From positions 1 through 64,000 of the forward strand of contig JAIUCV010001141.1 in assembly GCA_026724425.1 (NCBI GenBank): a DNA stretch of 64,000 nt, given 5' to 3'. This stretch comes from Erythrophleum ivorense (Eukaryota; Streptophyta; Magnoliopsida; Fabales; Fabaceae). The notes beneath the pieces were generated by a model. That model was not told where the DNA came from. It worked only from the letters and a program-made list of their open reading frames with translations, and did no database searches. Below, one piece after another: positions 36,039 to 48,262 of the stretch. Positions within the stretch are counted from its first letter, which is position 1. Each line of letters begins with the position of its first letter. The translations under genes were made by a program, and so were the position numbers.

Positions 36039-39000
36039 TGTAATATTCGATTTTTGTTAAATGACAGAAATAGGTGCATTTTCAAAGTAAGTCCCCTGAA
36101 ATGAATTAGTTAAGGTACCAAAAAATTTGAGTAACATTCTAGACTCCTAAAAATGAGAATCCCAGGCTCAGATGAAAATAAAAATAGAGCTAGAATGAAG
36201 AAACAAAATTTAACAAAAGACTTACGAAACATAATGGCATTTTTGTAATTTTGAGAAAATTTTGGAATTCACACAGGAGAGATTTTTAAATGAAAATTTT
36301 GAGTTCTCCGGGGTTCTCAGAGACCCTGAAAACAATGGGAAGACCTGGGACAATTAAAACCCCTTCGGTGGATGTTTTCCAACGTCAATGTACTCGAACT
36401 TTGCCAGATTTGTTCGGAAGGTTTTAGCTCTGATTTGAGTGATTCCAAAGGCATTTTACTAAATTGGGAACCTAAATTTTATAATAAAAGAGACAGTTCT
36501 TAAAAAGGAGCTAAAATGAATTAGAAACAAAAATACTAAGAACGAATGGTAAAATGAAAATTTTGAAAAGTCTTCCTTCCTTCCACCTATATACATAGGA
36601 CGCCCCACTCTCCCACTCATTTAGCTTCATATGTTTTGCCCTAAACCAGAGAAAAAAAACTTAGGAGAGTGGTGTACAAGAGGAAGAGAATGAGGAGGAG
36701 AAATCAAAGGCTAAAGGTATGGATTTTTGATCGTTTTTCATGTTCTTTTCTTTGCAAATCTCTTCTTTTCCATTTTCCTTTCTTTCCTATGGTTATATTG
36801 AAGTATATGAATCTATTTTAAGGGAGAAATTAAGGGGAAATTTCGGATTTGGAGAGAGGAGGCCAAAGAAGGGAAGATTCAAGTGAGAAAACAAAGAAAA
36901 ATAAGGTAATTTATCCTTCCATAATTGCTGCCCCTTGCTCCTCTTCTTTCCATGGTTCACCCCACTCAAGAAGTAATAAGAGGACTTGGATTTTGGATAG
37001 AACCAAGGATGAATCTTAACAAAAAGAGTGTGGAGAACAAGAATATGCAAAGGGAATTAACAAATAACCATGAAAATTTAAGATAGAAATTCTAGGGTTT
37101 CACGTGCTCCTTGTAAAATTTAACTTGATACCTTAATTTCTATGCCTAAATAAAAGTTCAACTGAATTCCTAAGATCCCTAGAAGTCTCCCCATGTGCTT
37201 CCTCCATCAATAAAACAAAAGAAAGTGCATGGAAAGCAAATTGCTTCATTGTCTCAGCCAAGAAGGGTTTGGATACCTAAGGAGAGTTTTAAATTTTTCC
37301 AAACTCATTTTTGAGTCATATATGATTAGTGAAAATGAGAGGAAGCCTTAAGAAAAATTTAGGAAGCCTAGAGAATGATTTGGTGCCATATGTTCCATAA
37401 TATGACCTAGAGAAGAAACATGTAGTTAGGCTCTTTATTTTAATTATGTGATAACTCCAAGAGGCTTACAAGGAGTCAAGAATCATATATGAAAGGAAAT
37501 AATGGAGCCTATAATTTATTTGATGGGTGTTGCTTCATTAAGTGCATTCTTGAAACCATAAAAGGGTTAATACATGAAGTTAGTATGTGAGAAAGATGTG
37601 TGGCCTTAGAATTAATTCCATGAACCTAATTGGCTTCCATAAATTGTGTTTAGGCTAAGAGAAATCATTCCCACACCTTTGTGTGTGGGGAGGCTAAGGA
37701 AGGGAGAGCAAATTCAAGGAGAAAAGTGTGTGGTTGCATTCAAGGTAGCTCACTCCTCCTTCTCTCATGCATGAATGTATGCTTGGCTTGTCTTTGAATG
37801 TGTGTATGTGTGTTTTAAACTATGAAAAATATTCTAGCATGATTTCATATGCCATGATACTATGATGATGCATTATGATTTCAAATGATGTTTGTTATGC
37901 TTGTTTTGGCTTGCTTGAGTGTGGAGAAGCCAAGTACCCTTAGCCATGGTGAGGATGAGCCAAGAACCCTTAAAGTTTAGTTGAGACAAAGTAAAAAGTC
38001 TCCTAAAAGTGAGGTTGATTCCCAAGAGTAAGGTTAAGTCAAAAATCTCTTAAAGAATGGGTGAGGTAAGTCCAAAATCCACAAGTGAATGGGTAAGACT
38101 AATTCACTTACTTGACAAGTCTATGTATGCTATGTATAACTTGCTCAAATGTTAAAAATATCTCTTGAATGATTGCATATGTCAATATGCCCATGCATGC
38201 ATTTGTAAGACTTGTTTTGCATCTTTTATGTGCGATTGAAATGGAGATGAGCTATTGAGATTCTTTGAATCTCATTATCTCCTCTCCAATGTTCTAACAT
38301 GTTAGGTGGACTAAGAGAACAAAGAAATGGGAGCCAACCACTAGAGAGATGAGAGCATGATATTAAAGTGTATAGATTTTGTTTCTTTAAGGCCATATGA
38401 ATGGCAAATGTTGTAATCCATTGTTGTATATGTCCTATGATATTATGAACATGTATAACTATGCTAATGTATCATGTATAAATGAGATTTAAGGTTATAT
38501 GTATGGAAGTGTGCATCTTGGACATGTAATGGCAAACTAGCATTATGGAAATGTATGTATAAATAGAAGTGGTATGGTCAAATTAAGATGCATGAGGTTT
38601 GGAACCACTTGGGTAGTTCATACAAGTCATATTTATGCTTTTAAACTTGCCCAAGAGGTGCTAAACATCAAGGGAGGCCATTTGAATATATTTGGTATCT
38701 TATATGGAGCAAAATTAACCATATTGAAAACCTATATCACTTTTTATCCAAATAAGCTCCTCTTGGTCTAAGATTTTGTATACACTTAGAGTTTGTTGAT
38801 AGCTTTTTGGGAAGCTAAAGTACAAAATTTTCGGAGGTCTATGAAATATTTGATGAATTTTCAAAATTGAAAAATTTTATGAAATTGGTTCAGTGCATTG
38901 TTTATTCTGGCCCGAATTTAAATTCTATTATTCATGGGGCAAAATGATGTCTAACTGCCACAAAATTTTATAGAGAGAAACTAGACATTCCCAGTGACTT

Positions 39001-39728
39001 GTGACAACTAGAAGCACCTCATTTGGATGTCTAAAGAGGGAGATATAAATTTTTGAAGTTTCAGTCCAGTATCAGGCATTTAGACAGACCTAAGTTACTA
39101 TTTGATTGGTTCTTAAGTCCTAGACATGCCTAAACTGCTCTAAAGTTATTTTTCTCCTCTAGCTAACATTCATATCTTTCCAGATTGGTATCACTTGCAT
39201 GGATTGGATTTTTGTAGAAATAATTAGACATTTTTGAAGTTCATAGCAGAAATCTATATCAGTACCAGTAGCTAGTTGGACCTCTGCATCTTTTCAAATG
39301 TCAAACGTCTTTTGTATAACATTTCATGGCCTAGACATATTTGTAGCATAAATTAAATATCTGTAGCTTTCCAGAATGGTAAAGAATGCATGATTTCAAT
39401 TTTTCTAGAATTAGTTATGATTTTCCAAAATTTGTAACAGAAAGTAAGAATTTCTGGCTGAGGCTACATAATGAAATTTTGTGTGTCTCTTACCTTTCAC
39501 GAGTTCTAGGCCACTTTTAATGATGGAATTGAGTTGTATCTATGTAATTAAGTATGAGAATGTGATATATGAACTCACATGGTCTATAGGATACCAAATG
39601 AAAAATCTATATGCTACACAATGCTAAAATATTCATTATTTAATGCCTTTTTTCTTGCCTCTTATGTGAGTCACATGGTTTAAGACATGAGAATAGCATA
39701 AGACAAGCTAGAAATTTATGGTGTTATA
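36039..39728 (+). mobile_element. Solo LTR A5 (family A), nested in A4
   Basis: It starts TGTAATATTCG and ends GGTGTTATA (a decayed TTACA). Flanks aagta (36034-36038) and gagta (39729-39733) are a 5-bp duplication with one change. Length is 3690 bp. It lies in the opposite orientation to its host A4, an LTR of the same family, creating a long inverted repeat. The minisatellite lies at 37910-38100. Confidence 0.87.
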
Positions 39729-40665
39729 GAGTAGCTACTATAGGATGGAGATTTCACCTTTTTTCCTTATTTTCTTGCTTAATTCTCACTTTCCTTAGCC
39801 TCCTCTCTTCAAATCTGAATTTTTTCCTCTATTTTTCCCTCAAAACATATCCAAAAACTTCAATAAAACTATAGGAAAGAAAGCTTAAGAGGAGAGGAAC
39901 AAGTTTGAAAGAAGAAGGAGCATGAAAATTCATTAAATCCTTTATCTTTTTCTTGCTTTTTCTCCTCCTTTCTTCTCCTCCATGGTGCACGTAAGAGAGC
40001 ATTTTCTCTTATTTTTAAGTGGAATAGGTCATGCAAATGAAGGGGGAGAAGAAATAAGAAACTTAAAGAGTGTTCAAGAAGCTTCCACTTTCTTAAAAAT
40101 TTTAATTTTGTCCTTCGTTCTTGGCATTTTTGTTTCTAACTTGTTTTAGCTCCTTTTTGGGAACTATATTTTTCATTAAGAAATTTAGATTCCTAATTTA
40201 ATAAAATACCTTTGGAATCACTCAAATTGGAGCTAAAACTTTCCCAAATGAATTGGTCAAAGTTCAAATCAATTGATGTTGAAAAATATCCATCGAAGGG
40301 GTTTTCACTATCCTAGGGCTTTCAATGGTTTTCAGGGCCTCTGAGAACCCTGGAGAACTTAAAACTTTCATTTATAAAGCCCTTCTATGTGAATTTCAAA
40401 ATTTGCTCAAAATGACAAAAGTGCCATTACGTTTTGTTAACCTTTTGTTCAAATTCGTTTTTTCATTCTAGCTCCGTTTTTCTTTCTTTTTGGGCTTGGG
40501 ATTCTCATTTTTAGGAGTTTAGAATGCTTCCCAAATTTTTTGGGACCTTAACTAAGTCATTTTGAGGGAATTGTTTTTGTATCTGATGAATTTCCTTCTT
40601 TTACAGAGAAACCATACGTAACATTTCTCACGTTTTCTCTCATTTTTAGAGAATCGGATATTACA

Positions 40666-40678
40666 TTTCTCCCCCCTT
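40666..40678 (-). other. Polypurine tract of the A composite
   Basis: The minus strand reads aaggggggagaaa immediately before the 3' LTR start TGTAATATCCG. It is the expected plus-strand primer and fixes the element's orientation. Confidence 0.85.
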
Positions 40679-40710
40679 AAATAAATTTCGTCCTCAAAAT
40701 TTAGACTACA
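40666..40710 (-). pseudogene. Tail of a Ty3/gypsy pol reading frame
   Basis: The minus strand just before the LTR reads NFEDEIYLRGEKCNI, running through the polypurine tract into the LTR. A 'F-E-D-E-I' tail next to the polypurine tract is common at the end of the pol polyprotein in plant Ty3/gypsy (chromovirus-type) elements. This points to a Ty3 ancestor for family A. Upstream the frame is closed. Confidence 0.55.
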
Positions 40711-43700
40711 CTTTCTCTTACTCTTTTATATTCTAGCTAACTGCTTCTTTTCTTTCCTTTCTTCCTGGCTTTATACGTTTTTCTTAGCGATTTCACTCTT
40801 TCAAGTTTTTCTCTTAGTCAGGGAATTTTCATTACTAGCTTTCAATGAGGGCTCTATTATTGTAGAATACTAGCTAGTTCTTTTCGTAAAGGAAATAAAT
40901 TTTGACTCTGGAGGCCTATCCTGGGAGAGCTTACTAATCATATCAGATTAGTCTTAACTCGTTCGTAGGGTTAACGTTCCTTTTAGTGGACTCATTTACA
41001 CATCTTGGGAGGTAACTTGTTTCGTATTAAATATCCCATATCCTCTCCTAATGGCTTCTCATAAAGTCTCATCATCTTTTATTGATCATTACAGCTATTG
41101 GAAATTTCTGTTTACTTACTGATTTAAAATATACTGTCCACTGTTCATTTCTGCGTTCTTTCTTAGTAGCTCATCCCATGATTATAATTCACATTTCTTT
41201 CTATCACAGGCCTTATATATCAATTGTTTACTAGGATTATAGCTCCTTTAAAGATTTTTTCACTTTTAATGATCCTAGTTTCTTTGTTTACTACTACATT
41301 TGTCTCTTTAGGCTAGGATTTTTTCTTACTTTCTTTGCTCACTTGGAAGTGGGCATTTTATAGTCCCTCATCTCTACACTAGTAGGCCTAACTTATGTTC
41401 CTTATACTAGCATTGAAGAGCTACTACCACTGACTACTGCTGAATTCTGGTGGGATGCTAATTATACTTACAGTTTCGATCACTGAAGGCATACTGTACC
41501 ACTTACCTCATGTAAAAATTGCACCTGACCCCTTTCTAAATACATATTCTAACATATAGAGATCTCTCCATCCCTTTGTCAGGGCTAATATCTGTTAAGT
41601 AGTGGTTCATCTAGATCTAACTCTAGAAAGCCTCTTGCTTTCCTCATCCCATACACTATGCTCATCTATCAAGAGATCTAGTTAGTGGCCTAACTATCTG
41701 AGTAAAGCCTTCATATCTCTGTGGCAAGGATCTACCAGACTTAGGAGATCTCTAGTCTTTGAGATAAAAGCTAGTTAAAACTGTACTGGTCTCTGAGACT
41801 AACTGTTCTGTAAAACTTATCTCAGGTTGTCACCTCACTAGAAAACAATTATGGTGTGACTAGGGCTTTCTATAACTTTGTGGGATTGTTGTGACCCTTA
41901 GGTCTACTACGACCTCTCAGAGCCCTACTAGGGTCTACTGTAACCCACTATGCTATGCTAGGATCTACTATGATCCATCTCTCGGAGACGTCAAAGCCTA
42001 AGGTTATTGTATCTTATAATAAAACACATGCTCCCTAAGTCCAGTAACCATCGCTCATAATGACTGAGGCTAAACTAAGAAGTACATTGTGATCTTTGTA
42101 CGAAGTGGGTTCTGTGTCATCTAATTCTCTAGGATCCTGTCATACTAATACTTAGAAGCATCTTAATTTTCATTCATCACTCCTCATAGGATCCTTAGAT
42201 TCCCACTTCAGCATCTTTTTACTTGGGCTTTCTCTTCTTACCCTAGTTGTACTTAACTATCTTTTTCTTTCATATCTTGCAATTTCTGACTATGCCCATA
42301 CTCTGCTTTTGAGTGCCTTGGCACTAGGGCATCTCGTACACTAAGTGTGGTTAACATCTCTGGTAGGAGAGAGGCTATACACCAGTCTCTGTTTATATTT
42401 TATTTACATATACTATAAGGGACTCAGGCTATGCATATTGAATTCGTGCTATCTGAATCTAAATATTCTTTATTGGGGATTCCTCTCTGCATGCTTTTCT
42501 TACTATTTTAGTATTCCTAGAATCCTTTTTACCTCTCTTTTCTAACTTATCTCATTTTTTAATTAACTAGAATACCTTTTGATTATCAGGACACTTTGGT
42601 GATTGATGTAATCATTTGCTATGCACTCAAGTCACATTACTACTAGGTTGGCCAGACCCAATATCACGTAACCATTTTTGTAAGCAAACCATAACATCAA
42701 ACACTAATACATAGGTGCCTCATGACTGAGCTCAAAACCACTACCTCCTGTAGATTATAAATTTCCCAACAATCTAAAATATTCCTCTCATACTTTTCTT
42801 TATTTGCCTTATTCACGTAGGATGCTCAGGGAAAACAGGACTCTTCGTCTACTTCGTCCCAAGATCACTTTACATTGCCTAACTATTCATTACTTCGGGC
42901 ACTATCATGCTAAAAGGGTATCTATGCTAAGGACAAGTGTGCTTTCTCAAATACTCAAGTACATCAATTCGATATTTATTCTCAGTCTACTATGTCCTCG
43001 GCTTGAACACTGTCATATCTTCTTTCTCTTTTACTTTTACTATCCTTTCACTTAGGTAAAAGGATGCTTTACTACTAGCTATCTCTATCGCCAATTCGAG
43101 TTTTTTTATACTTAAGAGTACTTGTATTTTTTCCTGGGTTCCTCTATTTGTTCACTTTTTGTAACATCAAGGGGGTCTACTTCCTTATACTCTTGCTCTA
43201 CTTCTAACTAAACCATAAGGTAAGAAGAATTCTATTTCATGAAATCTTAGGAAATACATTCTGTGGTGCCCTTGGCTTACACTCTCTCTCTGCATAATGC
43301 AAGACTCGCCTTTTTAAGCAGTCCCTAACTCCCTCGAGCTTCCCTGAGGGTACTAAGGCACTAACTATTTATCTCCGCTCGTTTCTACATTCGGATTAGA
43401 GCTAGGCTTTCTCTCTATTCAGCCTCTTTAGCATCATCCTCAGGAGCACAGTATACTGATTTTAGGGTTCTACTAACCTAATCTAGAACACGTATTCTCA
43501 ATGTCTGGATTCTACCTTACTGAAAGCTTATGCTCTACTAGGTACTCTAATCACTCACGTGCCTTAACCCTAAATCATTCTCATATTAGGGAGCTCATTT
43601 AACTAGTTATTGGACCCCTATCTGTTTATTTTTTTGGGCTCAGTTTACTCATTTAGTCATTACTAAAGTGAGGGAATCTCTTCTAAGTTTTTTAGCCTTT

Positions 43701-44046
43701 CCTTGCTTCCCTTATCACTATGCTTTACAATTTAGGGGGGGTCTATCAGGGGGAATTTGCTAACCACTACTGAGTAGTCTCCCTAACTCAAAATGCCTTA
43801 TCTTTTCTTTCTCAATCTAGGGAGAACTTTCATTGAGCTTTTAGTCAAATTAATTTCTCTTTTTATATATCTCACCTAGACGATGCTACTGGTCACTTTC
43901 TGTAGGCTTCAACATATACTTAATCTGAGCTGCCTATCTCATCTGACTTGTAGCTTATAATAACTTAGTACTTTCTAAGTTATCCTCATTCTCTCTTTAG
44001 CTTTTGTCACTAGGCTACTCATACTCATCCCTAGGTGTTACCTGTG
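40679..44046 (-). other. Internal region of the A composite, 3' half, non-coding
   Basis: About 3.4 kb with no frame longer than about 85 codons on either strand. I looked by eye for reverse transcriptase, RNase H and integrase signatures on the minus strand and saw none. The plus strand is strongly rich in C and T (for example 40720-40830 and 43140-43440), so the element strand is purine-rich. A degenerate repeat on the theme 'gggtctact(a/g)ygaycc' lies at about 41890-41975. This is either a highly decayed pol region or the filler of a LARD. Confidence 0.55.
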
Positions 44047-44753
44047 AGGTATGTAATATCTGGTTCTCTAAAAATGAAAGAAAATACGAGAAATGTAACG
44101 TACAGTTTCTCCATAAACGAATAAAATTCATCGGATACAAAAGCAAGTCCCTCGAAATGATTAGTTAAGGTTTCAAAAAATTTGGGAAGCATTCTAGACT
44201 TCTAAAAATGAGAATCCCAGGCCGAAACAAAAAGAAAAACATAACTGGAATGAAGAAACAAATTTGAACGAAAGGTTGACGAAACGTAAAGGCATTTTCG
44301 TCATTTTGAGCAAATTTTAGAATTAAGATAAGATGAATTTTTAAATAAAATTTTTGAGTTCTCCAAGAATCTCAGAGGCCCTAAAAACCATGAGAAGCCC
44401 TAGAACAGTTAAAACACCTTTCGGTGGAAGTTTTTCAACATCGGTTGACCTAAACTTTGAATGATTCGTTCAAGAAGATTTTAGCTCCGATTTAAGTGAT
44501 TCCAAAGGCATTTTATTAAATTGAGGACCTAAATTTTATAATAGAAAAGATGGTTCTCAAAAAGGAGATAAAATGAGTTAGATACAAAAATGCCAAGAAC
44601 GAAGGGCAAAATGGAAATTTTTTAAAAAGGAAGCTTCTTAAATACTCTCCATTATTCACGTTTCTTCTTCCCCATATCTAGATCGACTCACTTCTGCCCT
44701 CAAACCAAAAAAATAAGGCAGCTCTTAAGCACACCAAAGGAAGGGAAAATTAA

Positions 44754-45463
44754 TGCAAGACCCCATAGGAATAAGTCCTATGAACCTTCAATAAGATGAC
44801 ACTTTGCCCGGGACCGGCTAGAAAACAAGAATATTGGTCAAAGGAAAGACCCTAAGAAAACCTGTCTCTTAGAACCCTAGCCTTAAGATGTCACAAAGGA
44901 AGACCAATCTTTGATAAGTCACGTGAACTCTCAAAAAGCACAAAGAAGCAAAGGCCTTATAAAGAATTGAATAATACTCAAATTTATTCATAATTTAAAA
45001 ATAGAGTACAATAGGAAGCCTTTTATAGGCAAAGTTTCTAAAAGTCTAAAATCTTAACAAAAGTTAAATACTAAAATTTGATTAGAAATATTTTAAATGA
45101 TGCCTAAAATCAAGAAACAAGAATAGGATACTAATTTTAACTTAATCTCTAAGATAAGATCTTTGACCAAGTCCTAAAAATAAATAAATAATGAAATTCA
45201 TAAAGAATCCCAAAACTGATCAGCTCCTTTAAATAGTCACATGGGATGCTCGTCCTTCATTAAAAGTTGCATGATTGACATATGATTCTTAATCTCTTGC
45301 AATTGGACTCTAATTGGGCCTTGGCACTCCTCTTGTAGAATGGTCAGCATTATCACATCTTTTATATCTTCTTGGGCCCTCTCTTGATTTAAATAAATGG
45401 GCTTTAAACTTGAGCCGACATCCAACATAGAGATTATCTTGAGCTCTTTGAAGTTCTTAGACA
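44754..45463 (-). mobile_element. 3' LTR of H1
   Basis: The plus strand starts TGCAAGACCCC and ends at about 45463 (TGTCTAAG on the element strand). The TATA-like box, on the minus strand near 45021-45030, reads GCCTATAAAA. A frame at 45237-45464 runs on the LTR sense strand and looks like the end of the polyprotein. Confidence 0.75.
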
Positions 45464-45464
45464 T

Positions 45465-45660
45465 ATACTAGCACAATTTGGCCCTCTTGAGCATGGGCCA
45501 TCCCTTCATAAGTCATTCGGACCTGAATCATGTGTTTTTGAATGATTTGGGTTTCTTGATGGATGAGGGTTTCTCTAACTTGTTGTGTTCCAATGGGCAT
45601 GCCTATTGGTATTGTATCATTCCCTCCCTCTTTGAAAAGATTCGTCCTTGAATCTCCACC
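45465..45660 (-). pseudogene. C-terminal pol remnant of H1
   Basis: The minus strand reads DSRTNLFKEGGNDTIP near 45620-45660, then a glutamine-rich stretch down to the LTR edge. The pattern 'DSRTNlFqEGenD' is typical of the last part of the pol polyprotein, after integrase, in one large group of plant Ty3/gypsy elements. A frame shift at the LTR border separates it from a further frame in the LTR. Confidence 0.6.
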
Positions 45661-46267
45661 TATATCATATGGAAATAAATTGAACTTTCCAAAAATAATG
45701 ATAACTCTATATTAACCAAGTGGAAGAATCTTGTAAACTAAAGGACTCCTTTCAAAGAGATCATCAATTCTTTAAGGCAACTTAGAATACTCCAAATTGG
45801 GAAACTCTTTGAACTCGCTTTGAGTTAGGAAGTATTTCTTTCTCACATGTACCTAAATATAAATGATAATTTTGATCCCACATGCACCTGCAATAAATCC
45901 ATGTAACACGATAACTTTTTAACCATAAAATTAATGTAATATAAATTCCTAACAGCCACAAAATTCATGAAACAATTAAAACTTAATGTGTGGTGTTCAA
46001 TGCTTTTGAAAGGCAATAATTCATCAGAAATAACAAAATCTATACAATCAAAGCACATTAAAAATTGGAAACTATCAGGTGGTTTCTTAGGAAACAAGTC
46101 TAGGCAATCACAACTCTTTTCAATGCTAGTTGAAGATAAAGGTCCATTGGGTGGCTTCTTTGAAAACAAATCTCCACATACCTGCAAGGAGTTAGAACCA
46201 ACAATAGACAAAAGATTTGTTAAGATTGTTAATAGATAAACAAACATCCTTACACACACTCTCAACC

Positions 46268-46440
46268 TCTCTTTTTTCATCAAACAAGCTCACACTCATG
46301 CTTTTCTCACTTTTCTCACAACTCTCTTGCTTTTTTTCTTTTCACTCACACTCTTTTCCTTTTCCATCTCTTCTTTTTCTCTCTCTAACTCATGTTCTCT
46401 CTTTTTTCTTTTTCTCTCTCTTTTTCTTTCATTTTGTTTG
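46268..46440. repeat. Pyrimidine-rich low-complexity stretch
   Basis: The plus strand is almost all C and T, with runs such as 'ctctctttttctttc'. On the element strand it encodes the charged linker after the H1 protease remnant. The open frames overlapping it are a by-product of composition. Confidence 0.7.
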
Positions 46441-46862
46441 CTTGTGCTATTCTCATTTGATCCTCATAAGCATCCATGGGATCAAGAGGTACTAATACAT
46501 GATTTTTTTCATTGAATACAAATGAATAGCAATAGCAATATCTGTGCTTATGCTTAACATATTTAGCTTTTCTAACATGTTTTCATAGTTTACCAAGCGT
46601 AATATGTCCATCATACATAAGAGCTACATCACATAACACTTTATCATGATATTTACTAATGGAGAAAGAAATCAAAACTTACTTATTAATCCTACATTCA
46701 GCACTACCCTTCAACAATGTATAGGGCCTAGGATGCTTCATAGTAGGTAAGTTTAATTTCTCAATAAGTAAGGTACTAGCAACATTTACATAGCTACTAT
46801 TATCAATAGTCATACTACAAACTTTCTCTTTGATAAGGTATGTAGTATGGAAAGCAGGGGAT
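46390..46862 (-). pseudogene. Retropepsin-like protease remnant of H1
   Basis: The protease of Ty3 elements is an aspartyl enzyme that cuts the polyprotein. The minus strand gives KVCSMTIDNSSYVNVASTLL, LNLPTMKHPRPYTLL, VLISFSISKYHDKVLCDV and YSFVFNEKNHVLVPLDP in the right order. Plant homologues read 'IDgGSCtNVAS' where H1 has IDNSSYVNVAS, so the active-site region has changed. At least two stops interrupt the frame (one after 'ECRINK', one after 'ITLGKL'). A charged 'ERERKRKRER' linker follows. Confidence 0.78.
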
Positions 46863-48246
46863 AACTTTGCCTCATCTTGTCTTATGGAGTTGGACTTGGA
46901 TTAGAATGCATCTAACCTTGCACAAGATTGCTTGAATCGCTCTTTGTTAGCCTCTTCAAGGAATTTGTACTCATTGGACATCTTGTCACTTGAAAAGTTA
47001 GTCAAAGAAGGAAAGAAGGGATAGGACCTCACACACTCTTCTCACGTGTTTACACTCAAAAGATGATAAGTTCACTCGTGTTTAACTCTCTTTTTGGCTT
47101 TTTCTTTAATGTTAATTGCACTCTTGCCTTTTACCACTCAAGCTTGCTTTCTATAGTGCTCTTAATCAAATCAAGACAAATCAAAAGGAGCAATCAGTAA
47201 AAGTGGCAGTCTAAAATACTAGAATCATAAAATGCAAGTTCCCAAAGAATCAAACAAAGGAGAAAAAAGGCTGTGTAACTACAAGGACAAGAGGAATGGA
47301 AAATACCAATGTAATGAAGGAGGAAGGAAAACAAGTAGGAAGGGGAAGAGGAGGAACAAAATTTTGGACAGCAAAAGGAAGGAGAGGAAATGCAATGAAG
47401 AAGAATGAAAGGAACACGTGACAAGTGAAGGGAAGAAAGAAAAATGAAAACCTTGACTTTGAGGGGAGTATTTGGATGGCTTGGAAGGAAGGAGAAGGAA
47501 AGGGAAAATATGAAAATAAGAATAGAAAAGTTAGCTCTAAAGAAGGTTTAGGAAATGAATCAAAATAGGAAGTAGGAAAGTTTAGAAATTTACCATCCAA
47601 GTTTAAAAGATTAGGAAAGTATGTGTGACTTTCAATGTAAGTTCTACAAAATAAGAAACTTCCTACAACTTGCAATCCAAGGAGTCAAAATAGGAAACTT
47701 CAAGAATACGAAACTACTTTGGAACCAAGTTAATCAAAATAGGAAACTACTTTCAATTTAAGTTTAGAACAATTAGGAAAGAAAATTTTTACTTGAATGC
47801 AAATAGGAAAGTAGATAACTTGGTACCTACTCAATACAATCAAATTAGGAAACTAACTCCAAGCTTTAAGCTTTCAACTTTGAATTTGCACAACTTGCAA
47901 TTTTGAATTCTGCAATGTGAATCTTTTCCTTTCTTTTTTTTTTTACTTTTTTTTTCACTTTTTTTGTGAATTTTTTTTAGTATCACACACTTGTTTTTAA
48001 CAAAACAAAAAAAATGAAAATTTGGAAAAAGAAAAAAGGGGACAAAACTCACACACAAGTTAGCAAATCACAAGAAAACAAACTATGGATGGTAAGAAAA
48101 GGAGAATGGAGGCACACAACAATGGAAGAAGGAAGAAGATGGAAGACAAAGGCGAAGATGAAAAAAAGGTAACACAAATGGAAAGAAAGAAAGTATGAAG
48201 AATAGCGGAAGGGAAACATAAAGATATACCTTGCACTAGCGAACCA
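46863..48246 (-). other. H1 leader and gag remnant, degraded
   Basis: This stretch follows the primer-binding site on the minus strand. A trace of the gag C-terminus may be present near 46910-46990 ('YKFLEEANKERFKQS'). The rest is short frames and runs of A and T. An A-rich tract (47930-48030, T on the plus strand) about 250 bp after the primer site matches one at a similar place in H2 (62521-62620). No zinc knuckle or capsid motif was found, so gag appears deleted. Confidence 0.5.
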
Positions 48247-48248
48247 AA

Positions 48249-48260
48249 GCTCTGATACTA
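48249..48260 (-). other. tRNA-iMet primer-binding site of H1
   Basis: The minus strand reads TAGTATCAGAGC, one base from the standard TGGTATCAGAGC, two bases after the end of the 5' LTR. Confidence 0.85.
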
Positions 48261-48262
48261 AA

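Larger units (their letters stand above)
30324..40665 (-). mobile_element. 3' LTR (A4) of the A composite, containing B3 and A5
   Basis: The plus strand reads TGTAATACC at the left and CGGATATTACA at the right. Subtracting B3, A5 and their duplications leaves about 3.73 kb, the family length. The sequence resumes correctly after each nested element: the G-rich 'gaagggggaggaag' before A5 joins 'gagtagctactataggatgg' after it, matching continuous sequence at about 20300-20330 in A2. A polypurine tract directly follows, identifying this as the 3' LTR of a minus-strand element. Confidence 0.87.

Noticed and set aside
40000..44750. A large terminal-inverted-repeat DNA transposon
   Set aside because: The inverted arms look like long terminal inverted repeats, but they are LTR segments of the same family on opposite strands, with a polypurine tract beside one and separate 5-bp duplications around A6.
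45843..46283. 146-codon minus-strand frame in H1
   Set aside because: It is open by chance through degraded sequence between the protease remnant and the pol tail. I saw no reverse transcriptase motif in it.
47250..47675. 141-codon minus-strand frame in H1
   Set aside because: It is rich in F, L, S and P because of pyrimidine-rich sequence, shows no gag or pol motif, and lies in the degraded leader region.
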